This document shows positions 62,401 to 64,000 of a DNA stretch of 64,000 nt, in pieces; the first letter of the stretch is position 1; each line of letters starts with the position of its first letter. The position numbers and the translations under genes are program-made. Below the pieces are notes generated by a model. That model had not been told where the DNA came from and made no database searches. It saw only the letters and a list, made by a program, of their open reading frames with translations. This DNA is from Choanephora cucurbitarum (Eukaryota > Mucoromycota > Mucoromycetes > Mucorales > Choanephoraceae): assembly GCA_025331435.1 (NCBI GenBank), contig JAIWNI010000012.1, positions 372,001-436,000 of the forward strand. Direction: 5' to 3'.

Positions 62401-63623
62401 TCTATCTCATGAACACACACACACACACACATTTATCTGATTCTTAGCAAAGATTAGATGATCTAAGCAGAACAAGCGCACTTTCGATATGAAGAGCAAT
62501 TATTTCCAGGCATCATCAGTTTATCTTAGCATTGATGATGCATTATGCATAGTTTCACAAAAGTCGATAAAGTTCTATTGTGCTTGATGTAGTTTTGTTC
62601 TAAAGAATGAGCTATCCCTCAATACGCCTGCATCATCTCAACAATAAGGTACCTTTCTCTTCTAGTTTATCAAGCCACATATGAAATTGTATCACAACAC
62701 TATTCACATACTTAAAGTAACCAAAAAGAAAACAAAAATGCAATCCATCGATGCATGCGGTCATCATATGCTAAATTTAGATGTTATGCTGTTTGAAATT
62801 GATAGTCAGCTATGTGCTGTTCAAATAAAGAAAAAGATACAATGCCCTTCCTATCATCTATCCCATTTCCCTATCTCTTTTTTTCTCTCTCTCTTGTGTA
62901 TAGATTGAATGATGAATATTTCTGATTAAAATAGAGAGAGCATTGATTGGATCAGCAATGATTAAACTGTCTGGTGTTCAATTCTTGACCTGAGCTTCAG
63001 GGAAGAATGATTTTTTGTCATGTCACCAGCCATTTTGAAACAAAAGTAGGGGAAAAAGAAAGAAAGAGAAACAAAAGAAAGAATAAGATAGCCTATAGTT
63101 TGGCATTGAACATGGACTGAGCATACGCGTATTTATGCATAAAACAAGAAAATATGGGATTGAATCAAATGCATTCCTGCTGTCTCTCTCTTTCTTAATG
63201 ATACTTCCAAAAAGCAACAAGACAGGAGATCTCCATTACAAGCCAGATCAAGAAATTCTATATTACACAATGACTATCCTCACAAATATGCCGTGACTAT
63301 AGTAGACATCCTGATACTATATGTGGCTTTCACGCGTTTTCCTTTTTGTTCAAATACCTGGTATTCTAACACTATCCATTTATCCTTCAGAAATATATAT
63401 ATTCATTAAGTCTGACCATCTCCGATTCTTCCTGCTAAAATAATTTTCCAACCCTAAACCTCGAACCATAAAAAAAAAAAGCAGTAAATTTTTTTGTCAC
63501 ACGGATTTGCTTCTACATAAGTTCTACACTAAACCCCCCCCCCTTTCTTTCTTTTCCTTCTTTTTTTAATTTCCCTCCTTTTCTTTGTTCTTTCTCCTCC
63601 TTTTGGTTTTCGAAACAAGAAAT
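59383..63623. other. 4.2-kb gene-poor region
   Basis: Contains the LINE 3' flank and long AT-rich sequence. Weak candidates are a 64-codon minus-strand frame (59771-59965) and an exon-like open stretch on the plus strand (62086-62216) bounded by TTTCTATAG and GTATCT. Microsatellites: (AC)n at about 62412-62431, and C10 at 63534-63543 just upstream of the next gene. No gene or RNA is supported. Confidence 0.4.
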
Positions 63624-64000
63624 ATGTTACCTAATGACTATAACCAAAGGCAAGTCAGACCAATGTCTGAGGTCATTAATTCAAGCCGCTTTATGAGTGA
63701 TGGTAATTATTTTAAAATAAATCGAGAATATATTTATTGAATTTTCTGTGTTATAGCTGACGTAGCCGCAAGTTGGTACGAAGACTTACAGAACTATGAA
63801 CGAAATCTCGACGAGATGGCCTCAACTACATTAGACCAGGTAAACTAGAAAAAAAAAGCGAGAGAGAGAGAGAGAAAAAGAGAGGAGAGCGTACTACATA
63901 AACAAGAAAATGATAGTTTTTTTTTTTTGCTTTTCTGATGAGAGACTAGAGTACTAAACGCGTCATCTCGTTCTTTGTTTTTGAAATAGCACTTTAAGGA
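63624..64000 (+). CDS. VTS1: Vts1/Smaug-like protein, 3' partial
   Basis: Exons 63624-63702, 63757-63839 and 63990 to the window end. The start MLPNDYNQRQVRP is followed, across two introns, by AASWYEDLQNYERNLDEMASTTLDQ-HFKE. This matches the conserved N-terminal region of fungal Vts1 proteins (pattern W-Y-x-x-L-x-x-YE-x-x-LE-x-MA-x-x-x-LD-x-x-FKEEL). Vts1 carries a C-terminal SAM domain, which would lie beyond the window, that binds Smaug-recognition RNA hairpins and promotes mRNA deadenylation. The rest of the gene is not visible. Confidence 0.75.

Overview
The window reads as nuclear DNA of an early-diverging fungus, most likely Mucoromycota (Mucorales-like). It is AT-rich, with protein genes cut by many short introns (about 48-95 nt, GT-AG, several acceptors ending AAAG). 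The gene set includes kynurenine 3-monooxygenase, poly(A)-binding protein, NuA4 Eaf1/Vid21, Gemin2, FANCL, dymeclin and Vts1. Splice sites were placed by eye by matching reading phase and family motifs. Where exon phases close, coordinates should be good to the base, but no transcript evidence was available.

Layout. 1-8.1 kb: a methyltransferase end (+), a RhoGAP protein (-), kynurenine 3-monooxygenase (+) and a secreted metallophosphatase with six beta-prism repeats (-). 9.06-10.54 kb: a 5'-truncated LINE copy with poly(A) tract and target-site duplication. 11.2-20.2 kb: a HAD-IIA phosphatase, Eaf1/Vid21 with long polyQ and polyAla tracts, and Pab1 (all +). 20.9-28.2 kb: pyridoxal kinase, a membrane glutaredoxin, an arrestin-like protein (+), FANCL (-, its coding end overlapping the arrestin gene), a SANT-domain protein and a Rho-type GTPase (+). 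28.7-35 kb: ribosomal protein P1 (-), a small secreted protein (-), a Pfk26-like 6-phosphofructo-2-kinase (+) and a ten-repeat Myb protein (-). 35.4-38.8 kb: glutamine-dependent NAD synthetase (+) and a small C2H2 zinc-finger protein (-). 38.8-45.0 kb: a gene-poor stretch. 45.0-53.2 kb: a coiled-coil protein (+), Gemin2 (-), the SUMO E1 subunit Uba2 (+) and dymeclin (-). 53.4-59.4 kb: a transposon island with a MITE-like inverted repeat, a 28-bp tandem repeat, a PD-(D/E)XK nuclease-like gene and a nearly full-length LINE with three nonsense codons. 59.4-63.6 kb: gene-poor. 63.6 kb to the end: the 5' end of a Vts1/Smaug-like gene.

Most genes are unrelated housekeeping functions rather than a pathway cluster. 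Genes are tightly packed tail-to-tail: KMO and phosphatase stops are 17 bp apart, PFK2 and Myb 26 bp, and FANCL and arrestin coding ends overlap by 18 bp. Gemin2 and Uba2 share an 85-bp divergent promoter. Best candidates for follow-up are the fungal FANCL, the ten-repeat Myb protein with a presequence-like N terminus, the near-identical inverted-repeat element, the PD-(D/E)XK gene beside it, and the LINE inactivated only by nonsense codons.
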